Shown piece after piece: positions 45,624 to 54,547 of a DNA stretch of 64,000 nucleotides. Each line of letters opens with the position of its first letter. Positions within the stretch are counted from its first letter, which is position 1. The position numbers and the translations under genes were made by a program. The notes under the pieces were generated by a model. It saw nothing but the letters and a program-made list of their open reading frames with translations. It made no database searches and had not been told where the DNA came from. Origin of the DNA: CAWCAW01 sp963714125 (lineage in GTDB: Bacteria > Actinomycetota > Acidimicrobiia > Acidimicrobiales > UBA8190); NCBI GenBank assembly GCA_963714125.1, contig OY970234.1, forward strand, positions 2,418,001 to 2,482,000, written 5' to 3'.

Positions 45624-46635
45624 CGCCTCTCGAAAAATGGCGCGCCAGTCCGAAGGCGATTCGTTGCTGGTCGCTGGATCGGGCCACGTTGGCCAACACA
45701 ATCACCCCTCGACCTGAGCGAGGTGCGAGCCCCAGAAAGGCCGAGTATCCACCGGTCTGGCCGTTGTGCCAGATCATTTTGCGGTCGGTGCCGGGTTGGG
45801 AGTCGATGACCCAGAACATCCCTCGGGCTCGGTTAGGCCGGCCGGTGGCAACCCCGTCGATGGCGGCCAACGAGGCCCGACCAGGCGCAGAGCCGTCCAA
45901 CAGAGCCACGGCCAGGCGGGCCATGTCGTTCAGTGTGCTGATGGCGCCGCCCGCGGGCGCATACCCACCCATGGTCCATGGTTGGCGCCGGCGGCCCGTC
46001 GGTGACCACCCCGGCGCAGCAGGCTGCTGTGGATCAGCCACAACCGACGCGCCCATCCCGAGCGGGGCGAAGATCCGCTCGGTCATCAAAGGCCCGTAGT
46101 CGCCGCCGGCGCGCCGCGCCAGGAGCTGTCCCGCGACGGCACCGCCCAGGTTTGAATACCGGAACGCTCCCCGGCCCGAGAGCCGTTGGCGAGCGGCCGT
46201 TGCCAGCACACCTCTCGCCGTCGTCGGCCCATAGGGATCCGTTCCCAACAACACGAACCGCGCCACCCGCAACAACGTGAGGGGACCTTGGGGGAGCCGC
46301 GGCAGGCCAGATGTGTGGGTACACAACTCCTTCAGAGAGATCGATGCGAATGCGGCCTTGGTGCTGTCGGGGAGAAGCGTGCCGATGGTGGTGTCCAAGG
46401 AGACCTCACCGCGATCGATGGCGTCGGCCAGCAGCATGCCGGTAAGAGCCTTGGTGATCGAGCCAATCTCGAATCGCGTCTCCGGCAGCGCGTCGATGAA
46501 GGCGAACCTGGTACGCGCCGCAGCGGCGAGATCGATCACGGCGGCGGCAACGCTTCTCGCCCGCCGCCCGGCCAGCGCGATCAGATCCGCCGCAAGTTCC
46601 GGATCCTCCCGGCTGCCATCGGGTCGGTTGTCCAC
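45613..46635 (-). CDS. Serine hydrolase, beta-lactamase/penicillin-binding fold
   Basis: A 340-residue class C beta-lactamase-fold protein without a clear signal peptide. The Ser-x-x-Lys motif is GSITKALTG, the Tyr-x-Asn is YSN in RYSNLGGAVAG, and the third motif is HNGQTGGYSAF. Members are esterases or peptidases rather than true lactamases. The start is GTG 46635, only four bases after the end of tRNA-Val, so no ribosome site exists; a later start is not available. Confidence 0.82.
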   Translation of the reverse strand: MDNRPDGSREDPELAADLIALAGRRARSVAAAVIDLAAAARTRFAFIDALPETRFEIGSITKALTGMLLADAIDRGEVSLDTTIGTLLPDSTKAAFASISLKELCTHTSGLPRLPQGPLTLLRVARFVLLGTDPYGPTTARGVLATAARQRLSGRGAFRYSNLGGAVAGQLLARRAGGDYGPLMTERIFAPLGMGASVVADPQQPAAPGWSPTGRRRQPWTMGGYAPAGGAISTLNDMARLAVALLDGSAPGRASLAAIDGVATGRPNRARGMFWVIDSQPGTDRKMIWHNGQTGGYSAFLGLAPRSGRGVIVLANVARSSDQQRIAFGLARHFSRGVSR

Positions 46636-46639
46636 GCAG

Positions 46640-46713
46640 TGGGCGCAGAGGGACTCGAACCCCCGACCTCAGCCGTGTGAAGGCTGCGCTCTAACCAGCT
46701 GAGCTATGCGCCC
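46640..46713 (-). tRNA. tRNA-Val (anticodon CAC)
   Basis: A 74-base cloverleaf. Acceptor stem GGGCGCA/TGCGCCC is perfect; the D arm reads TAGCTCAGCTGGTTAGAGC, the anticodon stem CAGCC/GGCTG encloses TTCACAC (anticodon CAC), and the T arm reads GGGGGTTCGAGTCCC. The discriminator is A; CCA is not encoded. It decodes GUG. A TACCAT hexamer ten bases upstream (46724-46729, minus strand) could be its -10 box. Confidence 0.97.
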
Positions 46714-46723
46714 GGACCCAGCG

Positions 46724-46729
46724 ATGGTA
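46724..46729 (-). promoter_or_regulatory. Candidate -10 box of tRNA-Val
   Basis: Reads TACCAT on the minus strand, ten bases before the 5' end of the tRNA. The position is right for a start a few bases before the mature end. No -35 consensus is visible. Confidence 0.4.
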
Positions 46730-46812
46730 GCGGCCCGGGCCGGACCGTCGGCACCCCCGTCGATCCACCGGCTGGTTCGACAGTGACGCCGTGCACACGG
46801 CAACCTGGACCG

Positions 46813-47690
46813 ATGTCCCCTGGCGAAGTTCCCTCGCCCGTAGACGGTGCCACCTTGGACCACGTCGCGGTGGCCGTGGAACGTTGGTCCGATGCCTGGC
46901 CCCGCTATGTCGGAGCGTTGGGAGGTAGGTGGCATTCCGGTGGCCTGAACGTCGGTTTCGGTCCGGCGCAACTCGGTTTCGCCAACGGAGCCCGGTTGGA
47001 GCTCTTGCAGCCCTGGCAGCCGGAGGACAACCCCTTCTTGCGCCGCTTCCTCGACAGCAACGGTCCGGGGCCGCATCACATGACCTTCAAGGTCGACGAC
47101 ATCGCTGCGGCTTTAAAGGCCGTTGCCACCGAAGGCTTCAATCCCGTGGGCATAGACCTGAGTGACCCCGGGTGGAAGGAAGCCTTCCTTCATCCTCGAC
47201 AGGCCAGCGGCATCGTCGTCCAGCTGGCCCAAGCGGACGGTCAGTGGACCTCGCCCCCGCCCCACGGCTTTCCCGCCCACCCGGCGGAGCCCGCCGCATC
47301 CCTCGTTCGCGTCACCCATGCCGTGGCCGACATGGGCCGGGGCCTGGCCCTGTTTCATGGGTTACTCGGGGGCAACATAGGCCGCACCGGGGCCGCTTCG
47401 GACGGCTCGTGGACCTACGCCGAAATGGCATGGTCCGGACCCCTCCGGGTCCGGTTGATCGCCCCCGTTGCCGGTGGTGAGGGCCCTCTGACCTCTTGGC
47501 TCGGAGATCGGCCGGGCCGTGTGCGTCACCTGGCGTTCGCTCTCGGCTCGTCAGGGCACACCCGCAGCGCGGAAATCCGTCGCCGCCCACCGAGCCCGGC
47601 CTCCTCGACGGCGAAGACGGTCAGATCATCGAACCAGAGCACAACCTTGGGACCAGGTTGGTGCTTCTCGGTTCGGAGCCCAACCCGTGA
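46813..47690 (+). pseudogene. VOC/glyoxalase family gene with apparent frameshift near the 3' end
   Basis: A VOC-fold protein with two repeats: DHVAVAVERWSDAWPRY...GGRW and a second domain near RVTHAVADMGRGLALFHGLLGG. It may be dioxygenase- or epimerase-like. The reading frame opens at ATG 46813 and shows HHMTFKVDDI and HLAFAL, then turns to nonsense (to 47730) near 47545. In the other frame the expected ending appears (IIEPEHNLGTRLVLLG), stopping at 47690, and this stop overlaps the GTG of the next gene. A one-base change between about 47540 and 47600 would explain both, either a real mutation or a sequencing error. Confidence 0.6.
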
Positions 47691-48571
47691 GCACGTCCGG
47701 CGGTTCAGGTCAACCGGGGCCGATGGGTAGCCTTTCGACCGTGAGCGACGACAACGGCAGCGACCAGAGCAGCGGCACGGCGCCCAAGCTCACCATGGGC
47801 CAGCGCCTCCTCACCTCGCTGCCGGACCTCCAACGCAAACCCAAGGCACCCGCCAAGGTCGACACGACTTCTGACGGTGCCGACGACGCCAGTCCCAGCG
47901 ACAACGGCACCGGGCCAGAGGCAGACGGCGGCGGCACCGCGTCATCGACAAAGGCGCCCCCTCGGGGCAAGACGTCGGGTCTGAGCAAAGAGGAGCTGAC
48001 CCACGCCATCAAGCGCATCGACGACCGCGAGCGCCTGTTGGCCATCTTGTCGGCGCCGATCGGCGTTGTGGTGGGGGCGCTGCTGACCGTACTGGCCGTG
48101 CACTTCAACCCGCCGCTTCACCACAAGAACCACCTGACGTTCGTCACCATCGTCGTCTTCGAAGGTGGTGCCCGAGTGTTGCTGTCAGGTGTCGTACTGG
48201 CCGCGGCCTATACCCGTCGGCGCTCGTTCGTTGGCTTCGCGCTGCTCTTCTTGGGTACGTCTCTCGGGCTTCCCTTCGCCTTGCCGTTCTGGGCGCTCGG
48301 AGCATGGTTGATCTGGCGGGTGTTCAAGTACCAGCGGGAGCTCACTGCGTTGGGCGGAACCGTAGGTCGCCAGCGCAAGCCTGCCGCCGGGCGCGACAGC
48401 GGACGCGGGACCAACAAGGGCACCAACCGGCCGGCCACCTTGGCCGAGGCAAGGGCAGCGGGAGCGGCACGAAGTCGGCGCAAGAAGCAGCTGCCGACGA
48501 CCGGGCCGCCCCCTTCGAAGCGCTACACGCCTCCGAGACCAACGCGCCCCAAGCCCCCACCGCCGGCCTGA
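47687..48571 (+). CDS. Hypothetical membrane protein with basic C-terminal tail
   Basis: A 294-residue protein I do not recognise. The N-terminal 110 residues are low-complexity and acidic. Four hydrophobic spans lie at about 130-240 (for example LSAPIGVVVGALLTVLAV and FVGFALLFLGTSLGLPFALP). The tail is Lys/Arg/Pro-rich and ends in RPTRPKPPPPA. GTG 47687 overlaps the VOC stop (GTGA); ATG 47723 or GTG 47741 are later starts. Its 3' end overlaps the convergent TetR gene by 49 bases. Confidence 0.65.
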   Translation: MSTSGGSGQPGPMGSLSTVSDDNGSDQSSGTAPKLTMGQRLLTSLPDLQRKPKAPAKVDTTSDGADDASPSDNGTGPEADGGGTASSTKAPPRGKTSGLSKEELTHAIKRIDDRERLLAILSAPIGVVVGALLTVLAVHFNPPLHHKNHLTFVTIVVFEGGARVLLSGVVLAAAYTRRRSFVGFALLFLGTSLGLPFALPFWALGAWLIWRVFKYQRELTALGGTVGRQRKPAAGRDSGRGTNKGTNRPATLAEARAAGAARSRRKKQLPTTGPPPSKRYTPPRPTRPKPPPPA

Positions 48572-49191
48572 GGTTCGACAACCAGCGCCGAGCGAAGCAG
48601 CAGCAGGATCTCCTGACGCCGTCGCACCAATGAGCGCACGGACGGCTCCTCTCCCAGAGCACGCAGGACCTCAACTTCGGTGACGATGCCTACCACCGTG
48701 GAGTAAATGGCCAGGAGCAACAGGCGCGGCTCGTGTCGCCGCATGTGACCGGCGTCCATTTCGGCCTCGAGGAAAGACGACGCTCGAGCCACCAAAGGGT
48801 CGAGGGCGGCCATGAATCGCGTGGCGGCGGGCGGCCCGAGTCGTCCCATCTCCCGCACCAGCCCCAGCAGCTCGGGCCGTCGAGCCGCCAACCGGAACAC
48901 CGAACGCACCACCGCCTCGACCCGAGCCCACCCGTCGCCGGCACCGGCCAGGGCTTGCTCCAAGGCGCCGGTCAGCTCGGCGGCCGAGCGGTCGATGATC
49001 GCCTCGAGGAGCACCTCTTTGGACGAGAACCAGTACAAGATGGACTGCTTACGGACCCCTAGGCCTTCGGCCAGGGCGTCCAACGAGGTCGCTTCGTAGC
49101 CGCGAGAACCGAACGAAATCAGGGCGGCATCCAGAATGCGGTCGGCCGTTCCCCCCGCCTCGCGGCCTCGGCTGGTGGTCGACCGATTCAT
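48523..49191 (-). CDS. TetR family regulator, divergent from lipid operon
   Basis: A 222-residue TetR protein. The HTH is RILDAALISFGSRGYEATSLDALAEGLGVRKQSILYWFSSKEVLL; the ligand domain follows, and the C-terminal end is Gly/Arg-rich. The start ATG 49191 lies at the edge of a perfect palindrome and seven bases after a TACCAT hexamer on its strand, so the mRNA is probably leaderless and autorepressed. The natural target is the operon starting at 49216. Confidence 0.9.
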   Translation of the reverse strand: MNRSTTSRGREAGGTADRILDAALISFGSRGYEATSLDALAEGLGVRKQSILYWFSSKEVLLEAIIDRSAAELTGALEQALAGAGDGWARVEAVVRSVFRLAARRPELLGLVREMGRLGPPAATRFMAALDPLVARASSFLEAEMDAGHMRRHEPRLLLLAIYSTVVGIVTEVEVLRALGEEPSVRSLVRRRQEILLLLRSALVVEPQAGGGGLGRVGLGGV

Positions 49192-49206
49192 CTACCATAT
49201 GGTAGA
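49191..49206. promoter_or_regulatory. 16-bp perfect palindrome between TetR and lipid operon
   Basis: TCTACCATATGGTAGA is a perfect 16-bp palindrome in a gap of only 24 bases. Each strand carries TACCAT, so the palindrome contains two mirror-image -10 hexamers. On the minus strand, seven bases separate it from the TetR ATG; on the plus strand it would start transcription about ten bases before GTG 49216. TetR binding here would block both promoters. Confidence 0.75.
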
Positions 49207-49215
49207 CAGAAGATC

Positions 49216-51714
49216 GTGCCTGAGGTGCCACCCCCTCCCGGCCTCGCGGATGAGGACGCTGCGCTCCACCTGTCGGTGGCGGCCGCGCTGGCGGGCAAGC
49301 GCATCTTCGTCACCGGAGCCACGGGCTTCTTGGGCACGGCATTGGTCGAGCGCCTCTTGCGCAGCGTCCCCGATTGCACCGTGGTCGTGTTGGTGCGTCC
49401 GTCCCGGCGTACCACCGCCGCCCAACGCACCACCAAGGAGATCGTCCGCAACGACTGCTTCAATCGTTTGCGCGCCGAGCTGGGCGAGGCATTCGACGAC
49501 ACCATCACAGCCCGGTTGGCATCGGTGGCCGGGGACATCAGCAAGGACGGCCTGGGCCTCGATGAGGACGGACGGGCCGTGCTGGCGTCGTGTGATGTGG
49601 TCGTGCACTCCGCCGCCACCGTCGCCTTCGACTCCCCCCTCGACACCGCCGTCGAGGTGAACCTCCTCGGGCCATCGAGGGTGGCGAGCGCCATCGAGTC
49701 CGTCACCGCGCAGCGCGTGGCCGCTGACCCCGACGCGACTCCGATCCATCTCGTGTCGGTGTCGACTGCCTACGTGGCCGGCACCCATCAAGGCTTTGCT
49801 TCCGAAACGTTGGCCACCGATGCGATGGGCTCGGGGGCTCGAGCGCGCACCCACAGCACCGTCACCACGGAAGTCGATGTCGAAGCCGAAGTGTCCTCGG
49901 CGCGGCGACTGCGCGCCGACCTCGAGTCCGAATCGCGCCGGCCGCAACGCCTTAAGAAGTTCACCGACGACGCCCGACACGAGCTCGGCGCGGCCGGTAC
50001 TCACGTCATCGCCGAAAGAGGCGAGAAGCGACGTGACGAGTGGGTGCGCACCCAACTCGTCGACGCCGGTCGGGCCCGAGCCCAAGCGCTGGGATGGCCT
50101 GACGCCTACGCCTTTACGAAAGCCCTCGGCGAACGGGCCCTGGTCACCAGGCATCGCAATGTCGCCATCACCGTGGTGCGGCCGTCGGTCATCGAATCGG
50201 CACTGGCCGAGCCCGTGCCGGGATGGATCCGCGGCTTTCGCATGGCCGAGCCGATCATCATCTCTTACGGCCGAGGGCTCCTGAAGGAGTTTCCCGGCGT
50301 CCCCGAGGGCGTGGTGGACGTCATTCCGGTGGATATGGTCGTCGCCGCCATCATCGCCGTGGCCGCGGCGGGGCCCGACCCCAACGGACCATCGGTGTAC
50401 CAGGTGGCCTCCAGCGTGCGAAACCCGCTGCGCTACGGCCAGTTGGTGAAGCTGGTCCAGTCGTGGTTCACCCTGCATCCCCTCTACGACAGCGACGGGC
50501 AGCCGATCATGGTGCCCGAATGGAGCTTCCCGGGTAGGGGAAGAGTCCAACGCCAGTTGCATCGCGCCACCCAATCCCTCGGTGCCGCCGAACGCCTCCT
50601 CGGTGCCTTGCCGGTACGCGGAGAACGAGCCGCCTTCGCCGCCAAGGTGGAGGAGCGCCGCATCCTCGCCACGCGGGCGCTCGGTTATGTCGAGCTTTAC
50701 GGTGCCTATGCAGAAACCGATGCTCGTTTTTCGATCGACCGGCTGATGACATTGTGGGATCGCCTGTCGAGCTCGGATCGCGCCACCTTCTGCTTCGATC
50801 CGGCGGTCATCGATTGGGACCGCTACGTCCAGAACGTCCACCTGCCGTCGATCGTGGAGCACGCCCGGGTTCGTTCGACACCGGGTCGCTCGACCATGGA
50901 GAGCCGGTCGGATCGCTCACGGCGCGCCGTGCTAGCCCCCGAGCGCCACATGGCCGCCTTCGACTTGGAGAACACCCTTATTGCATCGAACGTGGTGGAG
51001 TCCTACGCGTGGCTGGCGAGCCGGCACCTGCCGGTGGGCGAACGGGTGAAGTTCACGGCCCGGCTAGCGAGAGAAGCACCGACCTTGCTCGCTTTGGACC
51101 GCCGCGACCGCGGCGATTTTCTGCGCAGCTTCTATCGACGCTACGAGGGCGCCCCCGTCGATCTCTTGCGCCAGGACTCCTGGGAGCTGTTTCATCATTT
51201 GCTCCTGAACAAGTCGTTCCCGGCCGGCATGGCGCGTGTGCGCGCCCACAAAGCCCTGGGTCATCGCACCGTACTGATCACCGGCGCCTTGGACTTCGTG
51301 GTGGAGCCGCTGCAACCGCTCTTCGACGAAGTGGTGTGCGCCTCTTTGGGCGTCGACGCCGACGGGCGCCTCACGGGCCAACTTGACCGCCTCCCCCCCA
51401 CCGGCGAAGCCCGGGCCTTGGTGCTGGCCGAGTACGCCGCCGCCGAAGGTCTCGATCTGGGCGAGTCGGTGGCCTACGCGGACTCGACGTCAGATCTCCC
51501 CCTTCTCGAATGCGTGGGCTTCCCCGTGGCGATCAACCCGGAGCCCAAACTGGCCTCGGTCGCTCGCCGACGCGGGTGGCCCGTCGAACAGTGGGACAAA
51601 GCCGGGGGTGGAGCTCGACCCGTCTTCCCCATGGGACCGGTGGACCCCGGGGCGTCGCCGTGGTGGGACCGTGTCGAGGTCATGCTCGACAGCCTGTCGA
51701 AGGGACGGCGATGA
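49216..51714 (+). CDS. Fatty acyl reductase (SDR_e-type) fused to HAD-IB phosphatase-like domain
   Basis: An 832-residue two-domain protein. The first part, to about 540, is a male-sterility/fatty acyl-CoA reductase type: NADP loop TGATGFLG at 33-40, YAFTK at 298-302, and VRPSVIESAL, then a C-terminal reductase helix bundle. It would turn an acyl thioester into an aldehyde or alcohol. The second part (570-820) is HAD-IB-like: DLENT at 583-587 and YADSTSDLPLLE; the second Asp of motif DxDxT is Glu, so phosphatase activity may be altered. GTG 49216; weak AGAAG upstream. Overlaps the next gene (ATGA). Confidence 0.85.
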   Translation: MPEVPPPPGLADEDAALHLSVAAALAGKRIFVTGATGFLGTALVERLLRSVPDCTVVVLVRPSRRTTAAQRTTKEIVRNDCFNRLRAELGEAFDDTITARLASVAGDISKDGLGLDEDGRAVLASCDVVVHSAATVAFDSPLDTAVEVNLLGPSRVASAIESVTAQRVAADPDATPIHLVSVSTAYVAGTHQGFASETLATDAMGSGARARTHSTVTTEVDVEAEVSSARRLRADLESESRRPQRLKKFTDDARHELGAAGTHVIAERGEKRRDEWVRTQLVDAGRARAQALGWPDAYAFTKALGERALVTRHRNVAITVVRPSVIESALAEPVPGWIRGFRMAEPIIISYGRGLLKEFPGVPEGVVDVIPVDMVVAAIIAVAAAGPDPNGPSVYQVASSVRNPLRYGQLVKLVQSWFTLHPLYDSDGQPIMVPEWSFPGRGRVQRQLHRATQSLGAAERLLGALPVRGERAAFAAKVEERRILATRALGYVELYGAYAETDARFSIDRLMTLWDRLSSSDRATFCFDPAVIDWDRYVQNVHLPSIVEHARVRSTPGRSTMESRSDRSRRAVLAPERHMAAFDLENTLIASNVVESYAWLASRHLPVGERVKFTARLAREAPTLLALDRRDRGDFLRSFYRRYEGAPVDLLRQDSWELFHHLLLNKSFPAGMARVRAHKALGHRTVLITGALDFVVEPLQPLFDEVVCASLGVDADGRLTGQLDRLPPTGEARALVLAEYAAAEGLDLGESVAYADSTSDLPLLECVGFPVAINPEPKLASVARRRGWPVEQWDKAGGGARPVFPMGPVDPGASPWWDRVEVMLDSLSKGRR

Positions 51715-52964
51715 AGGCCTTGCTCTTCGAACGCAACCTGCCGCGCTTCGCGGCGTCGCGACTGGCATCAGCGGTGAGCGGTTCGGGACGAGGAGCGAGC
51801 ATCGGGCCGCTGCGACTCACCGATGTCGAGGCACCGGATCTCTTCGAGGGGAACTGGTATCGGGTGCGGCCCCGTCTGGCGGGGATCTGTGGGTCGGATC
51901 TGGCCACCTTGGACGGCCGCAGCTCGCGCTACTTCGAGGACATCGTGAGTTTTCCCTTCGTCCCCGGACACGAGATTGCCGGCGAGATCATCGAGGTTGC
52001 CGATGGGAACGAGGCCGCCTTGGTGGTGGGCACCCGGGTCGTGGTGGAGTCGGTGCTGGGCTGCATCCCTCGCGGCATCACCCCGCCGTGTCCGGCGTGC
52101 GCCATGGGACGCAGCGGGGGATGCGAACGGGTGGCCTTCGGGCACCTGGCCCCGGGACTGCAGATCGGCTACTGCAGCGACACCGGCGGCGGTTGGTCGA
52201 TGTCGGGGCTCGTGGCCCACGGCATGCAACTCCACGTCGTGCCCGACGACTTCTCCGATGAGGACGCCGTCATGGTCGAACCCACGGCCTGCGCCGTGCA
52301 CGCCGCCATCGACGCCGGCGTCCGACCTGGCGACACCGTTGCCGTGGTGGGAGCGGGCACCCTCGGGCTCACCGTGGTCAGCGCCCTGCGCACGCTGACA
52401 GATCCGGGCACTCTGCTGGTGGGAGCCAAGTACCCCCACCAACGGCGTCTAGCCGAGGAGTTGGGCGCCGATGTGGTGGTCGGCCCCGGGCAACTGGCGC
52501 GCGCCGTGCGCTTTCAGGCCCGTTCTCTGTCGGTGTCGGGAACGCTGACCGGCGGAGCCGACGTCGTCATCGACTGCGTGGGATCAGCGGAGTCGCTGGC
52601 CCAGTGTCTAGCCATGGTCCGTCCCCGGGGGCGGATCGTGCTGGTGGGCATGCCCGCCAAGGTCCACGTCGACCTGGCGTCGTTGTGGCACCGCGAGGTA
52701 ACCCTGGTCGGTGCCTACGCCTATGGCACCGAAGAGATCGACGGACAGCTGCGGCGCACCTTCGACATCGCCATGGACGTCGTGCGGGCCGGACGCCTGG
52801 GCCGACTGGTGTCGGCGCGCTATCCCATCGATCGTTTCGAAGAAGCACTGGCGCACGCCGGAGCAGCCGGACGGCGGGGGGCGACCAAGATCGTCTTCGA
52901 CCTCGACTCCGGTCGCCGGAGCGCACCCACCACACGAGCCGACACACAAGGAGACGCGTCATGA
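51711..52964 (+). CDS. Zinc-dependent alcohol dehydrogenase (MDR family)
   Basis: A 417-residue medium-chain dehydrogenase. Catalytic zinc region is GICGSDLATLDG and GHEIAGEI; the structural zinc Cys cluster is PPCPACAMGRSGGCE with an earlier Cys in LGCIPRG; the cofactor loop is VVGAGTLGLTVVSAL. About 40 residues after the start form an insertion compared with typical members. Oxidises an alcohol or reduces an aldehyde; the operon suggests fatty alcohol/aldehyde or hydroxy-lipid. Coupled by ATGA to both neighbours. Confidence 0.84.
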   Translation: MKALLFERNLPRFAASRLASAVSGSGRGASIGPLRLTDVEAPDLFEGNWYRVRPRLAGICGSDLATLDGRSSRYFEDIVSFPFVPGHEIAGEIIEVADGNEAALVVGTRVVVESVLGCIPRGITPPCPACAMGRSGGCERVAFGHLAPGLQIGYCSDTGGGWSMSGLVAHGMQLHVVPDDFSDEDAVMVEPTACAVHAAIDAGVRPGDTVAVVGAGTLGLTVVSALRTLTDPGTLLVGAKYPHQRRLAEELGADVVVGPGQLARAVRFQARSLSVSGTLTGGADVVIDCVGSAESLAQCLAMVRPRGRIVLVGMPAKVHVDLASLWHREVTLVGAYAYGTEEIDGQLRRTFDIAMDVVRAGRLGRLVSARYPIDRFEEALAHAGAAGRRGATKIVFDLDSGRRSAPTTRADTQGDAS

Positions 52965-54547
52965 GCCCTCGACCTGGGTTCGTCCTCGAGGTCGACCACT
53001 CCACGCCCCCGACGTTGTTCTGGCACGGCGAGGGATACCGGCTGGAGCGCCTTCCCGAGGGCAGTCGGGTGCTGTACGCACCCGAGCCCCATGACGCCCT
53101 GGCCGACCCGTCGGCGGCCATTCGCGACGCCTTGCTCCATCCCTTGGGCGACAGCGCGCCCCTGCCGTCGCTTTTGCACGCCGGCATGAAGCTGACCATC
53201 GCCTTCGACGACATCTCGCTGCCGTTGCCGCCTATGCGACGCCCCGACATCCGTCAGCTGGTCATCGAGGAGGTCCTTGAACTTGCCGCCGCGGCCGGGG
53301 TCGACGACGTGGTGCTCATCGCCGCGCTGGCGTTGCACCGGCGCCTGACCGCAGCGGAGCTCCGCCACGCTTTGGGCGATCGCATCTACGACGCCTTTGA
53401 ACCCCATGGACTGCTGCAGCAACACGATGCCGAGGACCCGAGCAACCTCATCCACCTGGGCCAGACCGACCAGGGTGAGGACGTGGAGATCAACAAGCGG
53501 GCCGCCACCTCCGACTTGCTCATCTACGTGAACATCAACCTGGTGGCCATGGACGGGGGTCACAAGTCGGTGGCCACCGGGCTGGCCAGCTACCGCAGCC
53601 TGCGCCACCACCACAACGCCCGCACCATGCAGAACAGCCGCTCGTTCATGGACCAGCACCGCTCCGAGCTGCACTCGTCGAACTGGCGCATGGGCAAGCT
53701 CATCGCCGCCTCGGGCGTGAAGGTGTTCCAGATCGAGACCACGCTCAATACCGACACGTTCCCCGAGCAATTCCGGTTCCTGCAGCGCCGCGAATGGGAG
53801 TGGTCGGCGCGCGACCGGGCCGCTTTTATGGCCAGCTCCAAAGCGCTCGAGCGCACACCGCCGAAGCTGGCCCGCTCGATCTTCCACTCCATCAAGTCAC
53901 CCCACCGCATGTCATCGGTGCAAGCCGGCGAAGTAGAAGCGGTTCACGCGTCCACTACCGCTCATGTCTATGACCAACAGCTCCTCGAGGTGGACGGGCA
54001 GACCGACATCTTGACGATGGGCCTGCCGTACATCTGTCCTTACAACGTCAACTCGATCATGAACCCCATTCTGGTGGCCTGTTTGGGGCTCGGATACTTC
54101 TTCAACCTGTACCGGGGTAAGCCCTTGGTGCGCCCCGGCGGGGTGCTCATCATGAGCCATCCCACCCCGTGGGCGTTTCACCCCGGCCACCATCCGAGCT
54201 ACATCGACTTCTTCGAACAGGTCCTGGCCGAAACCACCGATCCCGCCGAGATCGGCAAGTACGAGGAGGCCTACGCCACCGACCCGTGGTACGTCCACCT
54301 GTATCGCACCGGCAACGCGTATCACGGGGTACACCCGTTCTACATGTGGTACTGGTGTGCCCACGCTCTCGACCATCTCGGCGCCGTAATCGTGGTGGGT
54401 GGGGACCGTGCCGCCGTACGGCGCCTGGGGTTCAAGCCGGCCTCGTCTATGGCTGACGCCCTCGAACTGGCCAGCGACGTGGTGGGACCGAGCCCATCAC
54501 TCACCCACATCCACACCCCACCGCTGCTGTTGGCCGACGTGCGATGA
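52961..54547 (+). CDS. LarA-like (DUF2088) nickel-pincer racemase/epimerase family protein
   Basis: A 528-residue protein of the lactate racemase (LarA) superfamily. LarA carries a nickel-pincer cofactor and shuttles hydride to change the configuration of 2-hydroxy acids. The DUF2088 domain is recognisable: FDDISLPLP for the usual Asp-x-Thr-Arg-Pro region, LIAALALHRRLTAAEL with His126 (LarA His108), GGHKSVATG with Lys202 (LarA cofactor Lys184), and a His cluster HHHN at 216-219 (LarA His200). LarA proteins are about 425 residues, so about 100 extra residues with Tyr/Trp-rich sequence are unusual. No LarB/C/E cofactor genes are in the window. Substrate unknown; a 2-hydroxy-acyl compound is the guess from context. 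Confidence 0.72.
   Translation: MSPRPGFVLEVDHSTPPTLFWHGEGYRLERLPEGSRVLYAPEPHDALADPSAAIRDALLHPLGDSAPLPSLLHAGMKLTIAFDDISLPLPPMRRPDIRQLVIEEVLELAAAAGVDDVVLIAALALHRRLTAAELRHALGDRIYDAFEPHGLLQQHDAEDPSNLIHLGQTDQGEDVEINKRAATSDLLIYVNINLVAMDGGHKSVATGLASYRSLRHHHNARTMQNSRSFMDQHRSELHSSNWRMGKLIAASGVKVFQIETTLNTDTFPEQFRFLQRREWEWSARDRAAFMASSKALERTPPKLARSIFHSIKSPHRMSSVQAGEVEAVHASTTAHVYDQQLLEVDGQTDILTMGLPYICPYNVNSIMNPILVACLGLGYFFNLYRGKPLVRPGGVLIMSHPTPWAFHPGHHPSYIDFFEQVLAETTDPAEIGKYEEAYATDPWYVHLYRTGNAYHGVHPFYMWYWCAHALDHLGAVIVVGGDRAAVRRLGFKPASSMADALELASDVVGPSPSLTHIHTPPLLLADVR

Noticed and set aside
49192..50862. 556-codon minus-strand frame opposite the acyl reductase
   Set aside because: No domain, and the plus frame has NADP loop, YAFTK and HAD motifs.
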